Assembly: GCA_964551315.1 (NCBI GenBank)
Contig: CAZKCM010000008.1
Span: 30,185-94,184, forward strand
Source: Virgifigura sp964551315
Lineage (GTDB): Bacteria; Pseudomonadota; Alphaproteobacteria; Dongiales; Dongiaceae
Length of the DNA stretch: 64,000 nt
Direction: 5' to 3'
The position numbers were made by a program, and so were the translations under genes. Below, piece by piece: positions 33,167 through 43,600 of this stretch (position 1 is the stretch's first letter; every line of letters starts with the position of its first letter). Below the pieces are notes generated by a model, which saw only the letters and a program-made list of their open reading frames with translations, did not search any database and had not been told where the DNA came from.

Positions 33167-35077
33167 ATGAGCGGACCGTCGAAGATGCCTGCCACCAGCC
33201 TGGCGAAGTGGATACTTGTCGGGCTCGCGCTGTTCATCGCTTTCGCGTTCTTGCAGGAGCCCGACGGTGGCCCGGTACCGATTGACGTGCCCTATTCCCG
33301 GTTCAAGACGCTGCTGGAGCAGGGAGAGGTCGAAACGGTAATTTTCCGGGGCGATCGGATCTCGGGGACCTTCCTCCGCGCCGTCGAAGTGGCGTCCGGT
33401 CGCGCTTCGACACGGTTCACAACGCGCATGCCGCCGGTCGATGATCCCGACCTTTTCCGTCTGCTCGACGAACACGGCGTCGAAGTTGCGGCGGAGGAGC
33501 CCGGAGGCTGGCCGACATGGGTGCTTGTACTATTGCCGTGGGTGCTGATCATCGGCTTCTGGTACATCCTCCTGCGGCGCATACCGGGCGGCCTGCCCGG
33601 CGGATTCGGGCGCGGCGGCCTCGATGACTTCCTCGGCGGGCGAGCGCGAAAGGTGGAGCCGAGCTCCGTGCCGAAGGTGCGCTTCGCCGACGTCGCCGGT
33701 CAGGACAACGCCAAGGCCGAAGTGGCCGAGCTTCTCGAGTTCCTGCGCCACCCCGACCGCTACAGACGCCTGGGCGCGGAGGTACCCCACGGCATCCTGC
33801 TGCAGGGCCCGCCGGGAACGGGGAAAACCATGCTCGCCCGAGCTCTCGCGGGCGAGGCCCAGGTGCCTTTCTTCCACATCTCGGCGTCGGAGTTCATCGA
33901 GGTCTTCGTCGGCGTCGGCGCCTCGCGCGTGCGCAAGCTCTTCGAGGACGCCAAGAAGAGCGCCCCGAGCATCATCTTCATCGACGAGCTCGACAGCATC
34001 GGCCGCGTCCGGGGCGCCGGGCTCGGCGGCGGCCATGACGAGCGCGAGCAAACCCTTAACCAGATCCTGGCCGAGATGGACGGTTTCGAGGGGCGCGAAG
34101 CTGTCGTCGTTCTCGCCGCGACCAACCGCCCGGACGTACTCGACCCCGCCCTGCTCCGACCCGGCCGCTTCGACCGGCACATCACGCTGGAACTGCCCGA
34201 CCTGAAAGCCCGGCTCGCGATCCTCCAGGTACACTGCCGCAACGTGCCTCTCGCCGACGACGTGGCGTTGGACCGCATCGCGGCAGGCACGCCCGGGTTC
34301 TCCGGTGCCGACCTCAAGAACCTGGTCAACGAGGCGGCGATGGCCGCCGCGCGCGAGAACCTCGAGCGCGTGACCGCCCGCCATTTCGACGAGATGCGGG
34401 ATCGGATCATGATGGGCTCGCTGAGGACGATGGCGATCCACGAGGACGAGCGGCATCGTCTCGCCGTACACGAAGCCGGCCACGCGGCGGTCGCCTATTA
34501 CCTGCCGAATGCCGATCCGGTCCACAAGGTGACGATCATCCCGCGCGGGCGGTCCCTCGGCGGCACGCACCAGCTCCCCGAGATCGAGCGCCACACCCTA
34601 CCGGAGGATTACCTGCGCGACCGGCTGGCCGTAATGCTGGCGGGGCGCGCTTCGGAGCGAGTCTTCCTCGACACCGTCAGTTCCGGTGCGGACGAGGATA
34701 TCCGTATGGCGACGCAACTCGCCCGCTGGATGGTCGGGCGCTGGGGCATGTCCGAGGAAGTGGGGCCGGTCGACCTGCGCGAGAGCGACGAGCATCCGTT
34801 CCTCGGCCGCGAGATCGGCCAGCCGCGCCGCTTCTCCGAGGATACCGCGGCCGCCGTCGACAGGGCCGTCCGGCAGTGCCTGACCGAGGCGGAAGCACGG
34901 GCCCGCGAGGTGATCGAAAGTCACCGTCCGCAAGTGGAACGGCTGATCGCGGAGCTGGAGGAGCACGAGACGCTGGACCGAACGGCGGTCGCGACCTACC
35001 TCGGACCTAAGGAAGTTCCGGGCCACCGCAGACCCAGGCCGTCCGTGAATCTCGCGGCTCGCGCCGATGATGTCTGA
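33167..35077 (+). CDS. ftsH: FtsH-type ATP-dependent membrane metalloprotease
   Basis: The 636-residue FtsH has the usual order: N-terminal membrane helix (about 13-29), a periplasmic region, a second helix (about 116-136) and an AAA+ module. The module has Walker A GPPGTGKT (214-221), Walker B IIFIDELDSIG, the pore motif FVGVGASRVR, ATNRPDVLDPALLRPGRFDR and the zinc site HEAGH (435-439). It should be an active membrane protease. It is shorter at the N- and C-ends than E. coli FtsH. Since the housekeeping gene is usually next to tilS or folP, this is probably an accessory, stress-type copy. ATG 33185 is an alternative start. Confidence 0.92.
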   Translation: MSGPSKMPATSLAKWILVGLALFIAFAFLQEPDGGPVPIDVPYSRFKTLLEQGEVETVIFRGDRISGTFLRAVEVASGRASTRFTTRMPPVDDPDLFRLLDEHGVEVAAEEPGGWPTWVLVLLPWVLIIGFWYILLRRIPGGLPGGFGRGGLDDFLGGRARKVEPSSVPKVRFADVAGQDNAKAEVAELLEFLRHPDRYRRLGAEVPHGILLQGPPGTGKTMLARALAGEAQVPFFHISASEFIEVFVGVGASRVRKLFEDAKKSAPSIIFIDELDSIGRVRGAGLGGGHDEREQTLNQILAEMDGFEGREAVVVLAATNRPDVLDPALLRPGRFDRHITLELPDLKARLAILQVHCRNVPLADDVALDRIAAGTPGFSGADLKNLVNEAAMAAARENLERVTARHFDEMRDRIMMGSLRTMAIHEDERHRLAVHEAGHAAVAYYLPNADPVHKVTIIPRGRSLGGTHQLPEIERHTLPEDYLRDRLAVMLAGRASERVFLDTVSSGADEDIRMATQLARWMVGRWGMSEEVGPVDLRESDEHPFLGREIGQPRRFSEDTAAAVDRAVRQCLTEAEARAREVIESHRPQVERLIAELEEHETLDRTAVATYLGPKEVPGHRRPRPSVNLAARADDV

Positions 35078-35208
35078 CCGTAAAGCAATCGGACGGACCG
35101 GACCAGAGATCAGCGTCCGGGACCTGCGCCCGCGGCCTCGGAGAGAACGCCACGCCGGCCACTAGGCCGTCGCGTGAGAGGCACCGAAAAGGAAACAAGG
35201 AGACAACG

Positions 35209-36054
35209 ATGGCCTTCAAGGATCTTCTCGTCCACCTGGACACCGCCGCATCCTGCGCCGGGCGCGTGCGGTTGGCGATCGAGCTGGCAAAAGCGCATGA
35301 GGCGCATCTTACCGGCCTGTACGTCATCGGCGAGCCGCTGATCCCGCAGATGGTGCTTGGCTTCGTGCCCGAAGGTGTAGTCGCCGAGCAGCAGAAACGC
35401 TCGAAAGAGCGAGCAGAGGCCTCGGTCGGACGCTTCCGGGACGCCGCGGAGCGAGAGGGAATCCGCTTCGAGTGCCGGATCGCGCACACGGACGATCCCG
35501 ATATCGTCGCCACCGTGGCTCAGCACGCCCGCTATGTGGACCTGACCGTCCTCGGCCGGCCCGATCCCGACAATCGGGAGGTTCCGCTACGCCTGGCCGA
35601 GCAGGTCGCCCTGACCTCGGGACGGCCGATCATGGCCGTGCCCCACATGGAATCGGATGCGCCGGCAGGCCCTGCCGAACGGATCCTGGTCGCCTGGGAC
35701 GGCAGCCGCGAGGCGACACGGGCGGTGCATGACGCCCTGCCGCTCCTCACCGGCGCGGCCAGCGTCATCGTCCTTTGTGTCAATCCCCAGCGCACGGCTG
35801 CTCGATACGAGGCGGAGCCGGGTGCCGATATCGCCCTGCATCTCGCCCGTCACGATGTGCGTACGGAGGTGCAACAGGCCTCCGCCGATGATGGCGCCGA
35901 GGGGGAGGCCATCCTGTCCGCCGCGCTGGATAGCGGTGCAAACCTGATCGTCGCCGGTGCCTACGCGCACAGCCGGATCCGTGAGCTGGTGCTTGGCGGC
36001 GTCACGCGTACCCTGTTGCGATCGACGACCGTGCCTGTCCTGATGGCTCATTGA
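35209..36054 (+). CDS. Tandem-domain universal stress protein
   Basis: The 281-residue two-domain Usp is paralogous to the gene at 14061 (shared AHEAHLTGLYVI, EATRAVHDALPL and LGGVTR stretches). The nucleotide-binding loop in the second domain reads GAYAHSRIRELVLGG, so the second glycine of G-x2-G-x9-G is alanine here, which may weaken ATP binding. AAGGAAACAAGGAGACAACG precedes the ATG. I see no FNR-type box within its 130-bp upstream region; it could be read from the ftsH promoter. Confidence 0.88.
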   Translation: MAFKDLLVHLDTAASCAGRVRLAIELAKAHEAHLTGLYVIGEPLIPQMVLGFVPEGVVAEQQKRSKERAEASVGRFRDAAEREGIRFECRIAHTDDPDIVATVAQHARYVDLTVLGRPDPDNREVPLRLAEQVALTSGRPIMAVPHMESDAPAGPAERILVAWDGSREATRAVHDALPLLTGAASVIVLCVNPQRTAARYEAEPGADIALHLARHDVRTEVQQASADDGAEGEAILSAALDSGANLIVAGAYAHSRIRELVLGGVTRTLLRSTTVPVLMAH

Positions 36055-36168
36055 GGGCAGCGCGTTCCGGCTTGCCGAGCGGCGATCCCGCAACACGGCG
36101 GCCGCCAACCCGAATGCGCTGTCGGGATCAGCCCCTTCGGGCCGAGATACGATGCGGGTCCTGGTACG

Positions 36169-36987
36169 ATGCCGGAACTCCCGGACGTTGAACGATACCG
36201 GCGTTACATCGACCAGAACGCCAAGGGTCGACCGATCCGGCACCTCTCGATCGAGGCGGCGCGCATCGTGGCGCCGCTTCGTCCCGCCGCGCTGGACCGG
36301 CGGCTCCGCGGACGGACCTTCACCGAGATCCGCCGCCACGGCAAGCATCTCTTCCTTCGGGTCGACGGCGACGACTGGCTGACGATGCATTTCGGCCTCA
36401 CGGGCCGACCCGTATGGTACCGCGATCCGGACGATGCCCCACCGCACCAGCGGATCCGCTTCGATTTTGCCGACGGCAGCCATCTTGCTTACGCCGACCG
36501 GCGGATGCTCGGGCATATCGGCATCACAAACGATCCGGAGGCGTTCATCGCACAGCACCGGTTGGGGCCGGATGCGCTCTCCCCGGAGTTCGACCTCGAC
36601 TACCTGCGGCGTGCCGTCGGAGAACGCCGGGGGGAGATCAAGTCGTTTCTGATGAACCAGGAGATCGTTGCCGGGATCGGCAACATCTTCTCGGACGAGA
36701 TCCTGTTTCGCGCGCATCTTCATCCGCGGACTGGCGTGCAACGGCTCGGCGAGTCGGAGATCAGCCGCCTGCACGCAACCACGAAGGCGGTCCTGCAGGC
36801 TGCCATCGACCGCGAGGCCGGGGCCGAGGAGTTTCTCGACCGACATCCTCCCGGGTCGCTCATCCCGTGCCGGCATCGCGGCGGCGCCTGTCCGGCCTGC
36901 GGTCACCCGCTGGAAACGCTGAGATCGGGCGGACGAACCGCCTATTTCTGTCCACGCTGCCAGTCCGAACGGCGGGAGACGAGTTAG
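36169..36987 (+). CDS. mutM: Formamidopyrimidine-DNA glycosylase (Fpg/MutM)
   Basis: The 272-residue bifunctional DNA glycosylase/lyase removes 8-oxoguanine. It begins MPELPDVE, with the catalytic Pro2 and Glu3, and has HGKHLFLR, the void-filling region MHFGLTGRP and NQEIVAGIGNIFSDEILF with the helix-two-turn-helix. The C-terminal zinc finger has CPAC and CPRC pairs, and length is normal. A second, housekeeping MutM may exist elsewhere, since this one sits beside stress genes. Divergence within the family (MutM versus Nei-type) cannot be settled by eye, but PELPDVE favours Fpg. Confidence 0.87.
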   Translation: MPELPDVERYRRYIDQNAKGRPIRHLSIEAARIVAPLRPAALDRRLRGRTFTEIRRHGKHLFLRVDGDDWLTMHFGLTGRPVWYRDPDDAPPHQRIRFDFADGSHLAYADRRMLGHIGITNDPEAFIAQHRLGPDALSPEFDLDYLRRAVGERRGEIKSFLMNQEIVAGIGNIFSDEILFRAHLHPRTGVQRLGESEISRLHATTKAVLQAAIDREAGAEEFLDRHPPGSLIPCRHRGGACPACGHPLETLRSGGRTAYFCPRCQSERRETS

Positions 36988-37029
36988 AGTCTTGACCAGC
37001 ATGGGCCTCGCCGAGGACAGAAGACCGGG

Positions 37030-37860
37030 ATGACGGGGGACGCCGCCTGTACCGGTTTCCTGCAATGGGCCCTGCCGCGCCTGGGATTGCGCTGGGCCGG
37101 TTACCGCAAGGTCCGGGGAACCGTCTGCAAGCGGCTGCGACGACGGCTGCGCACTCTCGGGTTCCCGGATCTCGATGCGTACCGCGCCTATCTGCAAGCA
37201 ACGCCGGCCGAGTGGTCATGCCTCGACGCCCTCTGCCGCATCCCGATCTCCCGCTTCTACCGCGATCGGGCGGTATTCGACTCCTTGGCGGACGATGCGA
37301 TCCCGGCTCTGGCCCGGGCGGCCCAGAACGGCGGACGGGTCCTGCGATGCTGGAGCGCCGGCTGCGCGTCAGGCGAAGAGCCGTACACGATCGTCTTGCT
37401 CTGGCGGCATCGAATCGGCAAGGAATTTCCGGGCGTCGAACTCCAGGTCGTCGCAACGGACGTCGAGCCGGCAATGCTGGCACGGGCCCGCCTGGGCTGC
37501 TACGCGTTCGGCAGCCTCAAGGACTTACCGAAAGACCTGACGCCAAGCTTCCGCCGCGTGGATGACCACTGGTGCCTTTCCGCGGAAATCCGGAATGCCG
37601 TCGACTGGCAGCTTCAGGACATCCGCGAGGCGCAGCCGCCCGAGATCTTCGACTTTGTCCTCTGCCGCAACCTCGTCTTCACCTATTTCGAGCCGGCGCT
37701 TCAATCGCGGCTGCTGCAGGTGATTGCGAGCCATATCAGAACCGGCGGCGCTCTGGTCATCGGCGCCCACGAACGGCTACCCGAAAGCGATGCGTTCGAG
37801 CCGTGGAACGGTCGCCGGAGCATATTCCGTCGCCGTCCGGAAACGAGGCGTTCGACGTGA
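37030..37860 (+). CDS. CheR-type protein-glutamate methyltransferase
   Basis: The 276-residue SAM-dependent methyltransferase has the CheR order: a helical N-terminal domain (about 1-75), then RIPISRFYRDRAVF and CWSAGCASGEEPYTIVLLW (SAM-binding). These are followed by VVATDVEPAMLARARLGCY and FDFVLCRNLVFTYFEPALQSRLL. No CheB, CheA, receptor or other chemotaxis gene is near, so it is an orphan. It may modify a receptor encoded elsewhere or act in another signalling role. It follows mutM by 42 bp on the same strand. Confidence 0.82.
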   Translation: MTGDAACTGFLQWALPRLGLRWAGYRKVRGTVCKRLRRRLRTLGFPDLDAYRAYLQATPAEWSCLDALCRIPISRFYRDRAVFDSLADDAIPALARAAQNGGRVLRCWSAGCASGEEPYTIVLLWRHRIGKEFPGVELQVVATDVEPAMLARARLGCYAFGSLKDLPKDLTPSFRRVDDHWCLSAEIRNAVDWQLQDIREAQPPEIFDFVLCRNLVFTYFEPALQSRLLQVIASHIRTGGALVIGAHERLPESDAFEPWNGRRSIFRRRPETRRST

Positions 37861-37926
37861 TCGCGCGTTGCACGGTCGGATGCGTCGGGACCGAGGCCCG
37901 GGGCACATCATGCTCCTGAGCCGGGC

Positions 37927-38547
37927 CTAGGGAGCCCCAACAGGGATCAGGCATAACGGAGTCTCGTCTGGCTTAAGGCGCAGGAGACGCGCCACCCCGC
38001 CATCACTGAAGGCGCCGACCACGGTTGCTGCGAGATCGAGCGCGACCGCTTGTAGAATCAGGCTTTCGGCGGCGTGCCCGGCTTCCATGTAGACGTAGCC
38101 CCGCCCGCGAGATCCGTATTTCATGGTTGTACGTTCAAAGACCGCCGCAATGCAGACGACCGCCGGCGCCGTTGCGATCCATTCTTGACCATGAACGGCA
38201 TCGACGAGCGTCTCTCGCCGATGATCGGATATTACGGGGAGAAGCTGGTGCCCCTCGGGACGGTAACGATAGATGCCGGGGGCCAAGGATATGATCTTCC
38301 AGACGGCGACATAGAGTTCCAGGGGATAAAGCGCGCCGGCGGAAGGCACGGCGCGCCTGGCGTCGGCGCTCGTCACGCCCTGCGCCGCCCAGAGAACTTG
38401 GCCGAGCTGTTCCAGCGTCAGCGCGCGATCGCGGAAGCTGCGTACCGAACGCCGCCGCCATATGCAGCGCTCAACCGAGGCGTCGCCATCTTGCCTCGGT
38501 TCGGGCAAGGTTGCCCGGACCATCTTGTGGGGTCCGCTTCGAAGCAT
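37927..38547 (-). CDS. SagB/nitroreductase-family flavoprotein
   Basis: This FMN-dependent nitroreductase-fold protein (about 206 residues) resembles the SagB-type dehydrogenase branch: RRRSVRSFRDRALTLEQLGQVLWAAQG, RAVPSAGALYPLELYV, APGIYRYRPEGHQL, and YMEAGHAAESLILQAVALDLAATVVGAFSDGG. Such enzymes act on peptides, nitro compounds or other electron acceptors. No partner cyclodehydratase is nearby, so a free-standing oxidoreductase is more likely. Alternative starts: GTG 38550 and ATG 38523. No FNR-type box seen upstream. In mycobacteria, nitroreductase-fold proteins occur in the DosR regulon, a parallel only. Confidence 0.8.
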   Translation of the reverse strand: MLRSGPHKMVRATLPEPRQDGDASVERCIWRRRSVRSFRDRALTLEQLGQVLWAAQGVTSADARRAVPSAGALYPLELYVAVWKIISLAPGIYRYRPEGHQLLPVISDHRRETLVDAVHGQEWIATAPAVVCIAAVFERTTMKYGSRGRGYVYMEAGHAAESLILQAVALDLAATVVGAFSDGGVARLLRLKPDETPLCLIPVGAP

Positions 38548-38745
38548 CACTCGGCACCGGATCGCCGGGCGCGCACCCGTTGGGTTACTGCCGCACTATC
38601 GAGACCAACACCGGCATAGGTCCTTGGTTTCGCGTTCGGACGGCGTTTGACGTCGAGCGCCGCACTGCAATCGGTCTTGTCAGAGGGACCGGTCTTCGCC
38701 CAAACCTTCGGGTTGCCGACACGTCTCCAGCGACGGCGGCCGCAA

Positions 38746-40404
38746 CTATCCCGAAACGCGCCCAAGCCGGATGATGTCGTCGAAGGCGACGCCGGGCGGC
38801 AGCGTGCCATAGGTCCAGCCCCAGTCGTCGTCCAGCCGGGACGCGCAGAACGCGTCCGCAACGGGTGCCGGCCCATGCCGAACCAGCAGCGCCGCCTGAA
38901 GCAGGACGGCCAGCGATTCGACGATCCGGCGCGCCCGCAGTTCCCGGTCCTTTCGATCCTGGACACCGGCCTTCAGCCGATCGATCGCCCGGTCAAGCCG
39001 GCGGTCGCCGCCGCGCGCCGCCTCGATATCCGCGAACAGCGCCTCGACGGCCTCCGGATCCCGCTCCATGGTCCGAAGCGCATCCAGGCAGATGACGTTG
39101 CCGGAGCCTTCCCAGATGCCGTTGAGGGGGGCCTGGCGGTAAAGCCGCGGCATGACGGACTCTTCCACATATCCGGATCCGCCGTGGCATTCCAGGGCCT
39201 CGCAGACATGGGCGGGAAGGCGCTTGTTGATCCAGTACTTCGCGATTGCGACGGCGATCCGCGAGAACGATGCGGCCGCCGGGCTCGCGCCGGCCTCGTC
39301 GAAGCCGCGCGCCACCCGGGCCGCCATCATCGTCGCCGCCACCCACTCCACGACCAGATCAGCCAGCACGTTCCGCATCAGAGGCTGATCCGACAGCAGG
39401 CGCTGAAAGGCCGTCCGGTGGGCGGTGTGGTGGACCGCCTGCACGACCGCTTGGCGCATCAGACCGGCGGCGGCGAGCGCCGTGTCGAGGCGCGTGTGAT
39501 GCACCATCTCGATGATCGTGCGCACGCCCTGCCCCTCCTCGCCGATCAGCCGCGCCCAGGTCTGCCGGTACTCGATCTCCGAGGACGCGTTCGACCTGTC
39601 GCCCAGCTTGTCCTTGAGGCGCTGGATGAAGAACGGGTTGCGGGTACCGTCCGGGCGCCAGCGCGGCACCAGGAAGCAGGACAGCCCGGCCGCCGTCTGG
39701 GCCAAGGTGAGAAAGGCATCTGACATGGGCGCCGAACAGAACCATTTGTGGCCGGTCAGCTCGAACGCACCCCCGTCGCCGATCGGCACGGCGCGGGTGG
39801 TGTTGGCCCGGACATCGGAACCGCCCTGCTTCTCCGTCATCGCCATTCCGATGGTAACGCCGGTCTTTTCCGCCGCGGGAACGAAGCGCGGATCATAGGA
39901 GGCAGAGGTGATACGCGCCTCCCATTCGGCGGCGACGTCCGGTTGCTTTCTCAGCGCCGGGATGGCCGCATAGGTCATGGTGATCGGGCAGCAGACGCCC
40001 GGCTCGGCTTGAACCAGGAGGTATTCGAGGACCATATGGGCGACGTGCCCGCCGGGGCCCGGCGCGGTCCAGGCGATCGAATGGACCTCATGGCCTTTCG
40101 CCAGGGCCATCAGCTCATGATAGGCCGGGTGGTAGACCACTTCGTCCAGCCGGCGGCCGAAGCGATCGAACGTGCGAAGCTCGGGTGGATAGCGGTTGGC
40201 GGCCTCGGCGAGTTCGGCCACGCGTTCGCTGCCGAGCACGGCGCCGAAGGCCCGGACCTTCTCCACGGCCCAGCCGGCGCCTTCCCGCTCGAGCGCCGAG
40301 CGCAGGATCGGATCGCTGTCGAACAGATTGTAATCGGCCAGCGGTGGCGGCTGGTTCGTCACCTCATGGCTGTCGAAGATGGATATAGGGTGCCTCGGTG
40401 GCAT
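38746..40404 (-). CDS. AidB-like acyl-CoA dehydrogenase
   Basis: The 552-residue flavoprotein is of the AidB branch: NQPPPLADYNLFDSDPILRSALEREGAGWA near the start, YPPELRTFDRFGRRLDEVVYHPAYHELM, PITMTYAAIPALR and MTEKQGGSDVRANTTRA (FAD/substrate region). Its later segments include YRQTWARLIGEEGQGVRTII and ECHGGSGYVEESVMPRLYR. E. coli AidB is linked to alkylation resistance and has weak isovaleryl-CoA dehydrogenase activity; the true role is uncertain. ATG at 40404 follows GGGAGGAAACGCC. It is divergent from the acyltransferase-ligase fusion, suggesting a shared fatty-acid context. Confidence 0.85.
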   Translation of the reverse strand: MPPRHPISIFDSHEVTNQPPPLADYNLFDSDPILRSALEREGAGWAVEKVRAFGAVLGSERVAELAEAANRYPPELRTFDRFGRRLDEVVYHPAYHELMALAKGHEVHSIAWTAPGPGGHVAHMVLEYLLVQAEPGVCCPITMTYAAIPALRKQPDVAAEWEARITSASYDPRFVPAAEKTGVTIGMAMTEKQGGSDVRANTTRAVPIGDGGAFELTGHKWFCSAPMSDAFLTLAQTAAGLSCFLVPRWRPDGTRNPFFIQRLKDKLGDRSNASSEIEYRQTWARLIGEEGQGVRTIIEMVHHTRLDTALAAAGLMRQAVVQAVHHTAHRTAFQRLLSDQPLMRNVLADLVVEWVAATMMAARVARGFDEAGASPAAASFSRIAVAIAKYWINKRLPAHVCEALECHGGSGYVEESVMPRLYRQAPLNGIWEGSGNVICLDALRTMERDPEAVEALFADIEAARGGDRRLDRAIDRLKAGVQDRKDRELRARRIVESLAVLLQAALLVRHGPAPVADAFCASRLDDDWGWTYGTLPPGVAFDDIIRLGRVSG

Positions 40405-40440
40405 GGCGTTTCCTCCCAGCCGCGGGACAATCGCCCGCAA

Positions 40441-40609
40441 ACGTCAAAAGCACTTTTTATTAACGTAAAAGCATTCAGAATCTTAACTGCACTTAGTAGA
40501 AGAAATATTCGCTCAATCGAGATATTATATGAATAGAGACAGGATGTCAGGGAGTCCGAAAGGCTCAGGCCGGTTTCCAGAAACCGGTCGTGGCCGAACG
40601 GTCTACGCG
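40441..40609. promoter_or_regulatory. AT-rich divergent promoter region
   Basis: The left part of this region (about 40441-40530) is much AT-richer than the surroundings and should hold promoters for both the AidB-like gene and the fusion gene. No FNR-type box or clear operator was seen. Two further possible starts of the fusion gene (40529 and 40544) lie inside it. Confidence 0.45.
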
Positions 40610-43600
40610 ATGAGCGGAAGCCCCTCGATCGAGATCAACGAAGCCCTCTATCAATGGTGCGTACGGGCGTTTTCCCTGCTGCGCCACCGCCTCGGAATCA
40701 ACATCAGGGTCCACGACGCAGACGGACATCTGGAAGCGGGCCAGATATTTCTGTTCAATCACTTCACCCGCTTTGAAACAATTATTCCGCAATACTTCAT
40801 CTACCAGGCGACGAGAGCCTATTGCCGTTGCGTGGCGACGCACGAGCTCTTTCTCGGGAACGACCGTTTCGCGAAGTTTCTGTGGAGCTGCGGCGCGGTG
40901 CCGAACAACCATCCGGGTCTGCTGCCTTTCCTCGCCGCGGAGATCCTTCGCGGGCGGAAGATCATCATCTTTCCCGAAGGCAGCATGATCAAGGACCGCA
41001 ACGTCATCGACGAGGCCGGTTTCAGCTTCCTGTCGCCGATGGGACGGACCGTCCGAAAGCACCGCCGCGGGGCGGCAGCCTTGGCGGTGATCCTGGAAGT
41101 CTTCAAGCAACGCATTCTCTCGGTGTTCGAGGCCGGCGATACGGAACGGCTCGACCGATGGGTCCAGGCGCTGGGGCTGGCAGACGTCGATGCCCTGATC
41201 GCGGCGGCGCGCCAACCGACGCTGATCGTGCCGGCCAACATCACCTTCTATCCGATCCACACCAGCGACAACATTCTGCGCAAGGCCGCGGAACTCTTCG
41301 GTCAGGAGGTCAGCGACCAGATCAAGGAGGAGCTGCTGATCGAGGGCAACCTTCTGCTCAAGCGCACGGACATGGATATCCGGTTCGGCAAGCCGATCCA
41401 CCCGCACGTCACATGGAACCATGCGGACAAGCTGATCCTTGGCCGGGCGTTTGAGCGGACCGACAGCCTGGAAGAGCTGTTCGCCCTGAAGGACACGGCC
41501 AGCCGCTGGATCGAACGCATGGTCGCCACGACGATGCAGCGCAAGATGCAGCATTTGCGCGACCTCTGCATGCGCGAAATGTATGCGCGCGTCACCATCA
41601 ATCTGAACCACCTCGCATCGCGGCTGATCCTGACGCTGTACAGGCAGGGGACAACCGAGATCGAACACGATCGCTTCCATCGGCTCCTCTATCTGGCGTT
41701 CAAGAATGTGCAGAAGGAGCCGTCGATCCATCTGCATCGGAGCCTCACCGATCCCGAGGTCTATGACGGCATCCATAACGGGACCAGCCGTCTGGTCACG
41801 CAGTTCATGGAAGGGGCGATCTCATCAGGTCTGATCCAGGCGACCGCCGATCACTATCGGTTCCTGCCGACGCTGCGCCAGGAAAGGAGCCGCCGCGATC
41901 CGCGCATCGAGAATGTCATTCTCGTCTACGCCAACGAGATCGCGCCGGTATCCGCCGCCTGCCGCGCCGTCGATCGGGCGATCCGAACCGAGCGTGCGAT
42001 CGATGGAGCCATGCTGGCTCGACTTCTGTTCGACGACGAGGTCCGCGCCCACGCCCGCTCCAAGGAGGCCTATTCCCGTCCGCGGCACGCGGCGATCAAC
42101 AATCGGGAGACGGCGACCGAAAGCGGCGAGCCCTACCTGCTCGTTCCCGATCGCCCGAGGGATCTCGGCGTCGTTCTGGTCCACGGCTTCCTTGCCTCGC
42201 CGGCGGAGCTCAAGACCTTCGGTCAACGGCTGGCGGCCTTGGGTTACCCGGTGATCGGCGTCCGCCTCAAAGGCCATGGAACCTCGCCCTGGGACCTCCG
42301 CGAGCGAAGCTGGCAGGACTGGCTTCGGTCGGTGCGGCGCGGTTACGAGATCATGTCCCATCTTAGCGAGCGAATCTGCCTTGTCGGCTTCTCGACCGGC
42401 GGGTCGCTGGCACTGCATCTGGCGGCGGAAAAGCCTCAGGGTCTCGCCGGCGTCGTCGCGGTTTCGCCTGCGTTCCGGTTCCGCAACCGGAACTTCGTCT
42501 TCGTGCCCGTCATCCATCGCATCAACAGGCTGACGGAATGGGCTTATGTCCAGGAAGGCGTCATGCCGTTCCGGATCAACGAATCGGAGCATCCCGAGAC
42601 GAACTACCGCCATATGCCGATACGCGGCCTGTTCGAGCTCCGCCGGACCACGGAAGAGCTCGAGCGGCGCCTGCCGCAAGTCGTCTGTCCGGTCAGCATC
42701 CTCCAAGGGACAGAGGACCCAATCATCGATCCGGAAGGCGCGCGACTCATCCACGACAGGATCGGATCGGCGAAGAAGTCGCTGCATATGATTCCTTCGC
42801 GGCGGCATGGAATCCTGAAAGAGAACGTTGGAAATACCCAAACGCTGATCATTTCATTCCTTGACGCCCTTTCTTCGCCGGTGACCGGAATGGCATCATT
42901 CAAGGCATTGCTTGCGGCGGCACCAAAGAGCATCGCCGCCGCGCTGAAATCTTCCGCTGCCCGGTCCGGATGGATCGGAGTCGGCGATGCGATCCTGCGC
43001 CCGCTGCAACCGTTCCTCGGCCGCTTCCGGCGTGAGCGCCCGAAAAAGGCACAGCCTCTCGAGCGACCCTATCCCTGGGAGAGGTCCTACCCCAAGGGAA
43101 TCGACTGGGAGCTCACCGTCACACCCAAGCCCCTTCCCGCCCTGCTTGATGAGGCCGTGAAGACCTACGCCGACAAGACCTGCATCAGCTTCCGCGGGAG
43201 GCGCTACCGGTATCGCGAGGTCGGCCGCCTGGTCGACAAGGCGGCCAAAGGCTTCCAGGAACTCGGCGTGCGTCGGGGAGTCAAGGTCGGCCTGATGCTG
43301 CCCAACTGCCCGTATGCGGTGATCTGCTATTACGCGGTGCTCAAGGCCGGCGGCACGGTCGTCAACATCAATCCGCTCTATTCGGCCTATGAGATCGAGC
43401 ACCTGCTTGCCGATTCCGAAGCGCGCATTCTGGTCACGCTCGACGCCAGCACGCTCTATGACAAGGTCGCCGGCCTCGTCCGGAAGGACGTGAATCTCGA
43501 GAAGCTGGTCGTCTGCCGCATCAAGGGCGCTCTGCGCTTCAAAGAAAAGATCCTCTTCGACTTCTTCAAGAGCCGCGAGACGGCGTCCTTCCCGGATGAC

